A stretch of 64,000 nucleotides of DNA, taken from assembly GCA_910586365.1 (NCBI GenBank), contig CAJUGP010000007.1, positions 1 through 64,000 of the forward strand, in the 5' to 3' direction. Shown here one piece after another: positions 1 to 9,480 of the stretch. Under the pieces are notes generated by a model that did not search any database, had not been told where the DNA came from, and was given only the letters and a program-made list of their open reading frames with translations. Positions within the stretch are counted from its first letter, which is position 1; each line of letters opens with the position of its first letter. Source of the stretch: an uncultured Christensenella sp. (lineage in GTDB: Bacteria > Bacillota > Clostridia > Christensenellales > Borkfalkiaceae). The position numbers and the translations under genes were made by a program.

Positions 1-3000
1 CACTTGCATATCGAACTCGCCCGTAATGCATACGCCTCCACCGTTCTTGCCGCCGGAAACGACCGTCCAACCGTGTGAATCGAAGTCGCCTGCCCATCCG
101 TTCTTATGATCCTTCGCCGCGCTGATATCCAAAAGATTATTCTCGTCCTTGGCATAAACGGTGTTTTCATCTTCGAACATCTCATAGCCGTACACGCTCA
201 TGCCGTTCACGTCCGCATCGAGGTCGATATTCGCATTATTGTCGGTAATGAGATCGATTGACGTGACGAAAGTTGACGTAAACGTCGCTTCGATATCGAA
301 TTTCGCGGACATGACCGTTTGTATCACCGTTTCCGACGTAATGCTGTTCGCAAGAAGCTCCCTGCCGTTGACTTTCAGACTCGTGCAGGCGTAACCTACG
401 TCGGGCGTTATCGTGAGCGCCAATTCGTCGCCGACCGTGCCGTTCGTCTGTTCGGAAGTTACCGTGCCGTTAACGAACGTAGGAATCGCAACCGAAGCGG
501 CGGGAATGTTTGCGGAAACGTAATATTCTCTTTCCGCGTTGACCTTAATATCGGTAGCGTAGAAACCGACCTGACAGGCAGCGTTTTGATATTTTGCGTC
601 AAGCGTGAGCGTTGAGCAATAAACGTCGTTTACGAAACCGTGAATCACATTTCTGTTGCGGAGGAGCGTTATAAACAATTCGCCCTTCTTCATTTCGGCG
701 ACCTGCTCGGAAGACAGCGGATCGATGAATGCATCCCAAGTACCCGTAATGTTCTTCACGCCCGTTCCCCAACTGCTGTAACCGCCGTCATCATTCCAAC
801 TGATTTTATAACTGCTGCCGCCGCCTACCGTTTCGAGCTGAACAAAAACGTATTCGTCTCCGAACTTGATCATAACGCCCTGCCGTCCCGTTGCATCGGT
901 ATTGACGTTCGCTTTGATCATTACTTTGTTATAGCTTTCTTTCGTTACGTACCACATGGTTGCGCCGCTCGTATGCTTATATTTTTCGCCGTATTCGCCC
1001 GAGAACGAGCCGCCGTCGCCCCAATTCCACGATTGCGCCATGTTGAGCATGGTATCGAATACAAGCGTGAGCGTATCTGTGATCCCCGTTTCCGGAAGCA
1101 CTTCGAGGTTGGTTGCGGAGACAAAACCCTCGATCGAAAGCGTATAGCCTTTGCCCGTAACGACGTTATTGAACGCGACCGATCCGTTCGTCACCGTGCC
1201 CGAATAGGTATGCATACCGTCGGAAAGCGTTGCCGTCAAGCCGTTTGCCGTATTGCCCTCGACGCCGAGTTTCTTGCCGACAATGCTCAAACTGAAACTT
1301 ACCTTTACGATTTCCGCGAAAGTCGCTTCTACGTTAAGCGTCGCGCCGAGATAGCCTTTCAACGTATACGTTCCGTCGATAAGTTTGGCAACGTCTACGG
1401 GTTGACCGTTTACCGTAAACGTCTCCACTTTATAATCGGTTGCCGGCGTCAGCGTGACGGTTACGTCGCCGCCGCGTTTGGTTTCGCTCACCGAAACCGT
1501 ACCGTTTTCTTTCTGTCCGGCGCCCGTGACCTCAATCGTTTGATCGGCAATTCCGAACGCTTCCGCAAGCGTTTTGCCGTAACGGAAGTCGGCTACGTTG
1601 AACGTGACGGGCGTTTCGCCCCAACCGTGTCCGCGGTTGACGCCGAATTTCACGATCGTGCCGTTTTGGATACCGTCGTGCCCCATTTCCTTGGCAAGGA
1701 TTACGTCGTCGGGGCTTGTTGCATAGTAAACGGAAAGATAACCCGTCGACGCATTGTAATTGAGAATATAATACAATCCGTCGCCCCTAAGCGCTTCGCC
1801 GTATTTGTTCAACGTATAGGTATTGTCTTGGTTGATCGTTCCCAAATGGCTGCTGCAACCGTTTCCCCAAGTATGGTTGTCTTCCCACCAAGATCCGTCG
1901 GTCAAGCAAAGGTGCATATCGCCCGACTTGTTGGAAAGGTTCAAGCTGACGTATTTGTAAGTACCGTCGCTGAACGTTACATACATGCCGAACGGAACTT
2001 GCCCGCCGTTCATAATTTTATCGAAATCCTCTTTCGACAAGCTCACTTTTCCCAAAATCCAAGCGTCGCCCGCGACCGAAGTGTTGATCGCCACATCTTC
2101 CCGCGCGTCGCCGTGATAGGTCAGTTTGCCCTCGGCAATGTTCACGTTCCCCTTTGCCTGTTCGGAATATACGAAAAAGCTGCCGAGATCGAAACTCACG
2201 TCTCCCATGACTTTGAGTTGCGCGGTAACGGGAGCGCCGAATATTTGCGCGCGAACCGTCCACGTGCCCTGCATAACGTTCTCCAAAACAATCTTTCCGT
2301 TTTCAACAATGCCCGTTACGTCCGCAAAGCCTTCGCGCGATAACGTCACTTCGAGCCCTTCCGCACCCCAAACGTCTTCCACCGTCAACGTAACCGTTGC
2401 AAGATTTTCCGCTGCGACGAATACCGCGTTCAAATCGAGTTCGGCAGCGGTAAACCCGTTCAGCGTGAGCGTCCCGTCCGCACCGATAAGAGCGGTTACG
2501 TCGCATCCGTTTACAAAAACGGCGTCGATAAAATAACCTTCGTTTGCCGTTATCGTGCACGAAATGTTCTCGCCCGCGGTATAAGAGGCTTTTCCCCACG
2601 TTACCGTGCCGTTATCGGAAGATTCGCGGATGATAACCTTTTGATCCGCAACGCCGAGCGCCTCTAACAACGTCTTGCCGTAGCGGAACCCTTCGACCTT
2701 CACCGTAACGCCCGTTTCGCCCCAAGCGAGGTTGTCGCGGAAACCCGCCTGTACGACCGTACCACCCGCGGGGAAGAGATTTGCGTCGTCCTTCCAATCA
2801 CGCAACCTTTTTACGCTGTAATCGTTCGAGCCTAAATAAGTTTCCATTGCGCCCGTTGTCGCATTATATTGAAGTACAAAGTAGAGTCCGTTGCCGAACA
2901 ATGCCTTCGCATATTCATTTGCGTTGACGTTCGTCGTGAAAGGGTTGCAGATGTCTTCGCTCCACCCGAAATCGGTGCGGATCGTCAGCCAATTTTCGTT

Positions 3001-5616
3001 TCCGACGTTTTTGATCCAAATATCCGTCCAACGCGTCGTCGGTTTGCCGTTTGCGCCTTCCACCGTCATATACATACCGAAGGAAACCTCGCCGCCCCTT
3101 AAAAGTTTGGCTTTATCCTCAGCGCCGAGTTTGATCTTCGCCGCAAGGAAAGCGTCGCCCGCTTCGTTGATGCGGATGGAATAATCTTCGTTGATGGAGC
3201 TGTGATAGACAAAGCTGCCCGTAGAAAGATCGATGACGGAAGGATCGAGTTTCTTGCCGCCGATAAACACGTTTTCCACGTCGAGTTTCTTTTCCGCCGT
3301 CGAAACGACCGAATAGCTGCCAAGCTCGACGTTCTTGCCGAATACGTTTGCCGTGACGAGCCAACGCCCCTGTAACATGTTCTCGATGCGCATCTTATTG
3401 TTCGCAACAACCGCCGTTTTCACATTTGTTTCGTCGGCGGCGTTGGTGAAGGTAAATTCGATGCCGTTTGCGTTCCATGCGCTGTCCACCGCGATATTCG
3501 CCGTGATCGCCTGCGGCGTACCGTAAACGACTTCGACGTTGAGCGTAAGGCTCGTGTTTTCCGCGATAGTAAGATAATCGGTCGTGGGCGAATCGGTCTT
3601 GACGGATCCGCTCATTTCGACGCCGTTCACGAGCAACGACAAGAGCACGTGGGAAACGTTGTTTTTCTCGAACATGAGAGTAACGTTCTCGCCGACCTTG
3701 CTGACGTCCGGAACGGAAACGGTAGCGCCCTCTTCCTTATTTTTGACGATCGCCACTTCGTTCGCATGGTCGTCCCGAATGGCATACGGAATGATCTGCG
3801 GTTGAGTGTTGTAATAAAATCCTTCAAACCCGATCTGAACTCTTTCATCCGCTTTCACGCCCTCGGCCGCAAGGTTTTCGGTATGAACGATTTCGCCGTC
3901 GAGATAAATATAAGCCGTCGTGCCGTCGCGCAGAATTCCGAGATTGATGCCGTTGCCGCTCTTGTATTTCGCAATCTCTTTGGCGTTCAAGACGTACACG
4001 GTACTCCACCCGAAGATGAAATCGTTGTTGTGTTTGGCATACATGACGCCGTAGGCGTCGCCGCTGCGAATGAGCGTAACCGACCAGCTCTTGCCGCCCG
4101 AGAACTTCATGCGGATGCCCGAACGCTGTTCTTTATCGTCGTTAACGTTAGAACTTGCGGCGAGCGTATCGTCGTAATGCAGGCTCGCCTCCGCGTAGAC
4201 CGTATCGTAAATATTCTTCGAGAGAATGACGCCTCTGCCGCCCTTCTTAATGAGATAGCCTTCGTTCGCGTTCTCGATATCCCAACACGATCCCTCCACA
4301 ATATCGAACGTGCCGTATTCGAGATCGATCTGCGTATCGATATTGCGGTTGAGATAAATCCCGCGGGTAATTCTTCCGTAACCGCTCTTTTCCGCCGTGA
4401 TCGTATAATAAGCCTGCGGCAGATCTCTGAGTTCGAAGGTGCCGTCCGCCGAAAGCGGCAGCGTATGCTCGCCGTCCGCATCGGCATAAGTGGCGGAAAG
4501 TCCGCTGAGCGTATCGCCGCCCGCTTTTTTCAGGTTGATCTTTCCCGTCAGAGTTTTATTCCCAGAAACGACCTGTTCCGCAGCCGCCGAAAACGACATA
4601 CCTTCTTCGCAGGTGACGGTGTAGGTCGCCGAACCGTCTTCGTTATAGTTCAAAAATTTCAGATAATCGTTGCCGTTGCGGGTAAATGCGCTGACGGCGT
4701 ACCCCTCTTCGGGCGTGAGCGTGACGGTTACGGGCAAACCGGGCAGCGCCGCTGCGGGACCGGAAACCGTGCAGTGATCACCTTGAACGTATGAGACGGG
4801 TACGGTACCGACGACGCCCTCTTTATCGAACTTGAAATACTGCCCGACGTTGTGGAACCCGTCGCCGCCGAGCTGCGTCGCAAAGGGATACCAATAACGG
4901 TCGATTTCGTGATCTGTGCCGTTGTAATTATACGAAGTGATGTGCACGGGGCTGACGCTGACCGTCTCTTCCTTCATGGTGGCGGGATTCATGCCGAGCC
5001 ATTGCACATAGTCCCAAGGAAGAAAGAATTCGATCGTATAGCCGAAACAGTTGCCCGAGTTGACTTCGCCGCCCTTCAATTCGGATGCGGCATACGCCAT
5101 GATGGCGTCCGTCGACTGTACGTCGACCCAAGAACCGACGTAGCCCGAAGTTTTTTTGAACGAAACCGTGCCCGTCGCCTCGAGGTCGATCTCGTACACG
5201 TGGTCGTTCGACATGCTCGTAATGCCCTGCGGCGCGAAATACATCTCAATTCCGCTGTTGATGTAACTTGCGCGGTCGGGGTTGACGTAGATGGGCGTGT
5301 TTTCGGTTACGTCGTAGACGAAATACATGCCCTTTTCGCCGAAGTGGCTCGTCATGGCAAGATCGACGGTGTTCGTACCGTTTTGATTGTGCAGATACAC
5401 CCATTTACTGTTTTTATAAACTTCCTCGTCCGCCTTGCCGTCGATTTTGAACCCTTCGTCGGGCTGCGCATACACGCGGTCGGGGTTGTTGTAACCGTAA
5501 TCCTTATCCGTCGGCACTTCGGTAATATTTTTCGACGCCTCGCAGGCTGCAAACAGCGTCGTCATTGCAAATACCGAAAGCAACGCTACGACTGCGGTTT
5601 TTCTTTTACTGTTCAT
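1..5616 (-). CDS. giant modular surface lipoprotein, carbohydrate-binding type (3' end outside window)
   Basis: The frame is open for 1872 codons from an ATG at 5616 to the left edge with no stop, so the C-terminus is missing. The N-terminus is a lipoprotein signal with lipobox LFAAC (Cys25). Residues about 35-220 look like a CBM9/DOMON-type carbohydrate-binding domain (FKIDGKADEEVY, then EMYFAPQG). A divergent InlB-type repeat (LTPEEGYAVSAF) and a carboxypeptidase-regulatory-like segment follow. After that a module of roughly 340 residues recurs, with the marker FRYGKTLLEALGVADQ near 2690 and FRYGKTLAEAFGIADQ near 1580. It lies 11 bp after the GH43 gene and ends the glycan operon seen here. 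No catalytic domain was recognised. A role in binding or displaying polysaccharide is inferred. Confidence 0.8.
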   Translation of the reverse strand, partial: MNSKRKTAVVALLSVFAMTTLFAACEASKNITEVPTDKDYGYNNPDRVYAQPDEGFKIDGKADEEVYKNSKWVYLHNQNGTNTVDLAMTSHFGEKGMYFVYDVTENTPIYVNPDRASYINSGIEMYFAPQGITSMSNDHVYEIDLEATGTVSFKKTSGYVGSWVDVQSTDAIMAYAASELKGGEVNSGNCFGYTIEFFLPWDYVQWLGMNPATMKEETVSVSPVHITSYNYNGTDHEIDRYWYPFATQLGGDGFHNVGQYFKFDKEGVVGTVPVSYVQGDHCTVSGPAAALPGLPVTVTLTPEEGYAVSAFTRNGNDYLKFLNYNEDGSATYTVTCEEGMSFSAAAEQVVSGNKTLTGKINLKKAGGDTLSGLSATYADADGEHTLPLSADGTFELRDLPQAYYTITAEKSGYGRITRGIYLNRNIDTQIDLEYGTFDIVEGSCWDIENANEGYLIKKGGRGVILSKNIYDTVYAEASLHYDDTLAASSNVNDDKEQRSGIRMKFSGGKSWSVTLIRSGDAYGVMYAKHNNDFIFGWSTVYVLNAKEIAKYKSGNGINLGILRDGTTAYIYLDGEIVHTENLAAEGVKADERVQIGFEGFYYNTQPQIIPYAIRDDHANEVAIVKNKEEGATVSVPDVSKVGENVTLMFEKNNVSHVLLSLLVNGVEMSGSVKTDSPTTDYLTIAENTSLTLNVEVVYGTPQAITANIAVDSAWNANGIEFTFTNAADETNVKTAVVANNKMRIENMLQGRWLVTANVFGKNVELGSYSVVSTAEKKLDVENVFIGGKKLDPSVIDLSTGSFVYHSSINEDYSIRINEAGDAFLAAKIKLGAEDKAKLLRGGEVSFGMYMTVEGANGKPTTRWTDIWIKNVGNENWLTIRTDFGWSEDICNPFTTNVNANEYAKALFGNGLYFVLQYNATTGAMETYLGSNDYSVKRLRDWKDDANLFPAGGTVVQAGFRDNLAWGETGVTVKVEGFRYGKTLLEALGVADQKVIIRESSDNGTVTWGKASYTAGENISCTITANEGYFIDAVFVNGCDVTALIGADGTLTLNGFTAAELDLNAVFVAAENLATVTLTVEDVWGAEGLEVTLSREGFADVTGIVENGKIVLENVMQGTWTVRAQIFGAPVTAQLKVMGDVSFDLGSFFVYSEQAKGNVNIAEGKLTYHGDAREDVAINTSVAGDAWILGKVSLSKEDFDKIMNGGQVPFGMYVTFSDGTYKYVSLNLSNKSGDMHLCLTDGSWWEDNHTWGNGCSSHLGTINQDNTYTLNKYGEALRGDGLYYILNYNASTGYLSVYYATSPDDVILAKEMGHDGIQNGTIVKFGVNRGHGWGETPVTFNVADFRYGKTLAEAFGIADQTIEVTGAGQKENGTVSVSETKRGGDVTVTLTPATDYKVETFTVNGQPVDVAKLIDGTYTLKGYLGATLNVEATFAEIVKVSFSLSIVGKKLGVEGNTANGLTATLSDGMHTYSGTVTNGSVAFNNVVTGKGYTLSIEGFVSATNLEVLPETGITDTLTLVFDTMLNMAQSWNWGDGGSFSGEYGEKYKHTSGATMWYVTKESYNKVMIKANVNTDATGRQGVMIKFGDEYVFVQLETVGGGSSYKISWNDDGGYSSWGTGVKNITGTWDAFIDPLSSEQVAEMKKGELFITLLRNRNVIHGFVNDVYCSTLTLDAKYQNAACQVGFYATDIKVNAEREYYVSANIPAASVAIPTFVNGTVTSEQTNGTVGDELALTITPDVGYACTSLKVNGRELLANSITSETVIQTVMSAKFDIEATFTSTFVTSIDLITDNNANIDLDADVNGMSVYGYEMFEDENTVYAKDENNLLDISAAKDHKNGWAGDFDSHGWTVVSGGKNGGGVCITGEFDMQV

Positions 5617-5627
5617 ACTCTTCCTCC

Positions 5628-7526
5628 TTATTTGCCTAACACTTTGATTTCGGAAATGCCGACGCTCTTCTGCCCTTCGGGAAGGTCGATCGTCACCCGA
5701 ACGGACTTCACGTTAAGCTCTTCGAACTCCGCATACACGCACGAACCGGGCGTTACGTAATACGCATTGCCGTACAAATCGTCCGCTTTGTAATATTCCT
5801 TGCTGAATTCTAAATCTTTGATGAATTTCACGACTTCTTTGCCGTTCTCTTCGCATACGAATTCGATGCGTTTGACGGCTTTGAAAATCGTCGACGCGTC
5901 TTTGGAGTTGTAGACCATGACCGCACGCACCGTCCGCGCCGATCCGAAATCGAGCGTAAACGTCGTCTGTTTCGTAATGACCGTTTCTTTCACGTTTGCG
6001 ATAAACGCAGGGTTGTGCTGCGTATAAAGAGAAAGCACGCCGTCGGTGAGATAGTTCGCATCTTTCGTTCCTTTGATTTGCGCTTCGCCCGCGATGTTGC
6101 GATACTCCCCTTTGATCAAAGGCTGCACGGTGGAAGTCGGACCGTTGGCATACATAACGTCCAGATCGCGTCCGTCTTTGTCTTTCACCGTAATCCACGT
6201 TACTTCGTCAACGGCAGGGTTACGCGCACCGCCCATGACGATGGCGCTGTTATGGCGGTGATAGACGATATACATTTTGCCGTTTACGGTGACGAACGAG
6301 TGATGACCCGTGCCCGAAACGTCCTGGCTGCCCTGCAACCCCGCCGAAAGGAGTACCGCGCCTTCCTCTGCGTTGAGCTTGCGGAAGTCGCCCAAAGGAC
6401 TGTCGGCAACCGCCTGACATACCTGATAGGAATTGTTCTGATAATCGTTGACCGAATAGGTGAGATAATATTTCCCTTTATGCTCGGTCATGCACATGCC
6501 TTCGTTGATGACGTTGTCGGCGTCTTCGTAAGAAACCGCATCGACGGTTTCGCCGTTCAACGCTTTTTGATAATCGGCAACGGTGTAGTAGCGCGACTTG
6601 GTCAGAAGTTTCGCCGTTTCCCATTTGGGTTTAAGCCAATTTTCCATTTCCATGCCGAAGATGCCGTTGTCGCCGCAGTCGACGACCCAATACATATATT
6701 TTTTGCCGTTGATCTCGTAGGGGTGCGGGTCGATCGCGCCCATGTAGTGCCCCATGTCGTTTTCGCGGATGCTCGTATCGATTCCCGCCGCTTTGCAGAA
6801 TTCGTAATATTTCCCCGGTTCGAGGAAGATATATCTTGCAAAATAATCGGTAAACGCGTCTTCATAATCGCCGCTGCCGTCGTCCTTTTCGATACCGGGC
6901 TGCTCGTTATAGGTATGCAGATTTTCCTGCCCGCAACTGTTCGCATCTTTGAAGTCGACGAACCGAAATCCCCTGTCGGGATATTTGGAAACGGCAACGT
7001 AAGGCTGATAATACGGTTGGCAAGCGATCGCGCCGCCGCCCGACACCACGCTTTCGTCCTTTTCGGGCGTGGCGCTGAAAAAGAGATAATAAGCGCCCTC
7101 GCCGTTGTCCGCTTCGGCATCGTAGACGACTTCGGGCGCCCACAGCGCGTCGCTCGTCAGTCTTCTTGCAAGAGAAGTCGTGCCGTTTGCACCGTAATGC
7201 AGATTGTCGAGCGCGTTGCCCACCATTTCCCAATCGGTAAGGTTTTCGGAACGATAAGTATAGAACGAACCGGCGGTCGTGTACATATAGTAATAGCCGT
7301 CGCGCGCCGTGTTGTCGAGTACGAAGGGATCTGCGCCGTCCGCTTTTTTGTCGTTGCGGTAGAACAATGCCTTGTTATAGTCGGATTTCGTTTGCCCCTC
7401 TTCGAGCTGACCTTGATAATTCGCAATTTCATACTGCGTTTCATCTTCCGCGCCGCAAGCCGTGAGAACAGCCGTGGATGCAAACATCGCGCACGCAAGC
7501 AAGATTGCCCATTTGCCTTTTTTCAT
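5628..7526 (-). CDS. GH43-family glycoside hydrolase lipoprotein (arabinofuranosidase/xylosidase type)
   Basis: 632 aa. A lipoprotein signal ends in LTAC (Cys24), so the enzyme is expected on the outer face of the membrane. The GH43 five-bladed fold is indicated by ADPFVLDN (catalytic base region, about residue 65), ALWAPEVVYDAE (about 130) and NEGMCMTEHKGKYYLTYS (proposed general acid Glu, about 370). The C-terminal 150 residues resemble an F5/8-type carbohydrate-binding module. The family acts on arabinose- or xylose-containing side chains; the exact substrate cannot be read from sequence. AAGGAGG precedes the ATG. It follows two permeases and a binding protein in the same operon, so its products probably feed that importer. 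Confidence 0.85.
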   Translation of the reverse strand: MKKGKWAILLACAMFASTAVLTACGAEDETQYEIANYQGQLEEGQTKSDYNKALFYRNDKKADGADPFVLDNTARDGYYYMYTTAGSFYTYRSENLTDWEMVGNALDNLHYGANGTTSLARRLTSDALWAPEVVYDAEADNGEGAYYLFFSATPEKDESVVSGGGAIACQPYYQPYVAVSKYPDRGFRFVDFKDANSCGQENLHTYNEQPGIEKDDGSGDYEDAFTDYFARYIFLEPGKYYEFCKAAGIDTSIRENDMGHYMGAIDPHPYEINGKKYMYWVVDCGDNGIFGMEMENWLKPKWETAKLLTKSRYYTVADYQKALNGETVDAVSYEDADNVINEGMCMTEHKGKYYLTYSVNDYQNNSYQVCQAVADSPLGDFRKLNAEEGAVLLSAGLQGSQDVSGTGHHSFVTVNGKMYIVYHRHNSAIVMGGARNPAVDEVTWITVKDKDGRDLDVMYANGPTSTVQPLIKGEYRNIAGEAQIKGTKDANYLTDGVLSLYTQHNPAFIANVKETVITKQTTFTLDFGSARTVRAVMVYNSKDASTIFKAVKRIEFVCEENGKEVVKFIKDLEFSKEYYKADDLYGNAYYVTPGSCVYAEFEELNVKSVRVTIDLPEGQKSVGISEIKVLGK

Positions 7527-7555
7527 TTATTTTCCTCCTTAAAATTTCCGATAAA

Positions 7556-8461
7556 TTATTCCTTGATGCCGCCCGCAGTGATCCCTTCGAGGAAATACTT
7601 CTGCGTGAAACAATAGATGACGATAAGCGGCAGAATGCCGACGATCGACGCCGCGCACCATACGTTTTTGTATTCCGCGCCGGGGAACAGCGTTGTGACC
7701 TTGCTCAATACGAGCTGCAACGTGATGAAGTCGGGATTGTTGTTTAAGTAGAGCAATGCCGACATGTAGTTGTTATAACCGCCTACAAACCCGAAAATGA
7801 ACTGCGAAATGAACGCGGGCATCGCAAGCGGCCACATGATACGGAAGAACACCGTGATCGTGCCCGCCCCGTCGATTCTTGCCGCCTCCAAAAGCCCCGT
7901 GGGAATACCGTCGAAATACATGCGCAGGAAGAACACCGTGCTGATGCTCCCGAACATGCCGGGAATCACGAGAGGCATCCAACCCAATTCGTTGATCCAG
8001 CCGAGCGTTGAATAGAAGATGTACGAAATGACGCCGAACGCGCCGAGCGGCACCATGGAAATGATTACCATGACCTCGAACAGTTTTTCTCTGCCCGGAA
8101 AACGCAGTTTGGAAAACGCGTAAGCCGACAAGCCCGAAACGAGCAACCCGACCACGAGCGGCACGAGCGTCATCCACAGCGTATTGATGATTCCGAGGAG
8201 CAACGAGGGTATCCCCGTGCTCAAGATATAGGGATCTTCGGTAAAGAGTTTGACGTAGCCGTCGAACGTGGGATGCGCCGTTCCCCAAACGTACCACTCC
8301 GCCCGCGCCAACTCGTCGCCCGGTATAAAGGACGAAACGAGAATGGTGAGAATCGGCACGAAGAGAAAAATCGAATACAGGACGAGCACAGCATAGACGA
8401 TCATTTTAGTAACGGGAAACTTTTTGCGTTTCCGATCTTGAACCGTAACGATTTCTTCCAT
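7556..8461 (-). CDS. carbohydrate ABC transporter permease, MalG type
   Basis: 301 aa with six predicted membrane helices. The cytoplasmic EAA loop that contacts the ATPase is EAARIDGAGTITVFFRI, typical of MalG/LacG permeases of CUT1 sugar importers. The C-terminus KYFLEGITAGGIKE is also typical of the subfamily. The gene lies 3 bp after its partner permease and 29 bp before the GH43 gene. No ATPase gene is present in the operon. The MsmK-type ATPase near 32 kb is the likely energy source, which is an inference. Confidence 0.93.
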   Translation of the reverse strand: MEEIVTVQDRKRKKFPVTKMIVYAVLVLYSIFLFVPILTILVSSFIPGDELARAEWYVWGTAHPTFDGYVKLFTEDPYILSTGIPSLLLGIINTLWMTLVPLVVGLLVSGLSAYAFSKLRFPGREKLFEVMVIISMVPLGAFGVISYIFYSTLGWINELGWMPLVIPGMFGSISTVFFLRMYFDGIPTGLLEAARIDGAGTITVFFRIMWPLAMPAFISQFIFGFVGGYNNYMSALLYLNNNPDFITLQLVLSKVTTLFPGAEYKNVWCAASIVGILPLIVIYCFTQKYFLEGITAGGIKE

Positions 8462-8464
8462 AAC

Positions 8465-9478
8465 TCACTCCATACTCTTTTGGCGTCTTTTGAAAAGGAT
8501 GACCGAAAAGACCGCCGTCAAAGCAAACAGCACCCAACTGATAATCGCCGCGCAGGATACCATATATCGGTTGCCGAATGCGTCCTGATTGTTCACGTCG
8601 TTCTGAATGAGATAATAGACGAACCGCATAAGCGTCAACCCCATCGAGCCGTTTCCGCCCACCGTTTCCCACGAATCGGGAACGATCAAGAGCGCCATGT
8701 CGCACGTCAGTAGTCCCGCGCCGATTCCCGAAATAAGCAGATAGAAGGTCGTGGGCGCAATGCAGGGAACGGTGACGTGAATAAACTTCTGAAATCCGTT
8801 TGCCCCGTCGAGCGCAGCCGCCTCGTAAAGCGAGGCGTTGATGTCGTTCATTGCGCTCTTATACATGACGATGCCGTACCCAGGCGCCTGCCAAATGATG
8901 GCGGTGATGATGCAAAGCGTCATCGTTCTGACGTCGGTCAGCCATTTTACGTTCGAACCGAAGATCGCGTTGAGAATACCCGTATCGGCGAACACCCACC
9001 GCCACATCATCGCCACGGCAACGCCCGAACAGATGTACGGGATAAAGAACAGCACCTGAAACAAGCGCGAACCCTTTAATTTCTGCGCCAAAAACGCGCT
9101 TATCACAATCGAAATCGCCAACGTGATGAACTGCGTGCTCGCCACCCAAAGGGTGATACCGCATGCCTTATAAAAATAAGTCGCAACGTCGAACCCGAAC
9201 AAATCGAACGCATGCCCGGGCACGAAAACCGATTGGAACCCTTCGAAGTTATTCCATTTTATATTCGAAAGGTCGTATAAATCGACGTTGCAGAACAGCG
9301 CAAGGAAAGAGATGACAAGCGGAAAGATACTGAACAAGACAAAACCGATGAGGGGAATGATCGCCATTATACAAGCAATCACGGCGTGCTTATCCCAACG
9401 CTCCCGCCCCACCTGCAAGGGTTTTTTCTTGTTTTTGCGTTTTTCCTCCGCAAACGCGGCGGTTTCTGCCCGTTCCAT
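8465..9478 (-). CDS. carbohydrate ABC transporter permease, MalF/UgpA type
   Basis: 337 aa. A charged N-terminal segment of about 30 residues is followed by six predicted membrane helices and an EAA loop, EAAALDGANGFQKFIHV. It pairs with the downstream MalG-type permease to form the membrane channel of a CUT1 importer. It starts 2 bp after the stop of the solute-binding protein, with GGGGAG upstream, so translation is probably coupled. Confidence 0.93.
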   Translation of the reverse strand: MERAETAAFAEEKRKNKKKPLQVGRERWDKHAVIACIMAIIPLIGFVLFSIFPLVISFLALFCNVDLYDLSNIKWNNFEGFQSVFVPGHAFDLFGFDVATYFYKACGITLWVASTQFITLAISIVISAFLAQKLKGSRLFQVLFFIPYICSGVAVAMMWRWVFADTGILNAIFGSNVKWLTDVRTMTLCIITAIIWQAPGYGIVMYKSAMNDINASLYEAAALDGANGFQKFIHVTVPCIAPTTFYLLISGIGAGLLTCDMALLIVPDSWETVGGNGSMGLTLMRFVYYLIQNDVNNQDAFGNRYMVSCAAIISWVLFALTAVFSVILFKRRQKSME

Positions 9479-9480
9479 GC

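Noticed and set aside
640..2343. Plus-strand 567-codon open frame
   Set aside because: Antisense to the giant lipoprotein; no domain, codon-bias artefact.
6015..7616. Plus-strand 533-codon open frame
   Set aside because: Opposite the well-supported GH43 gene.
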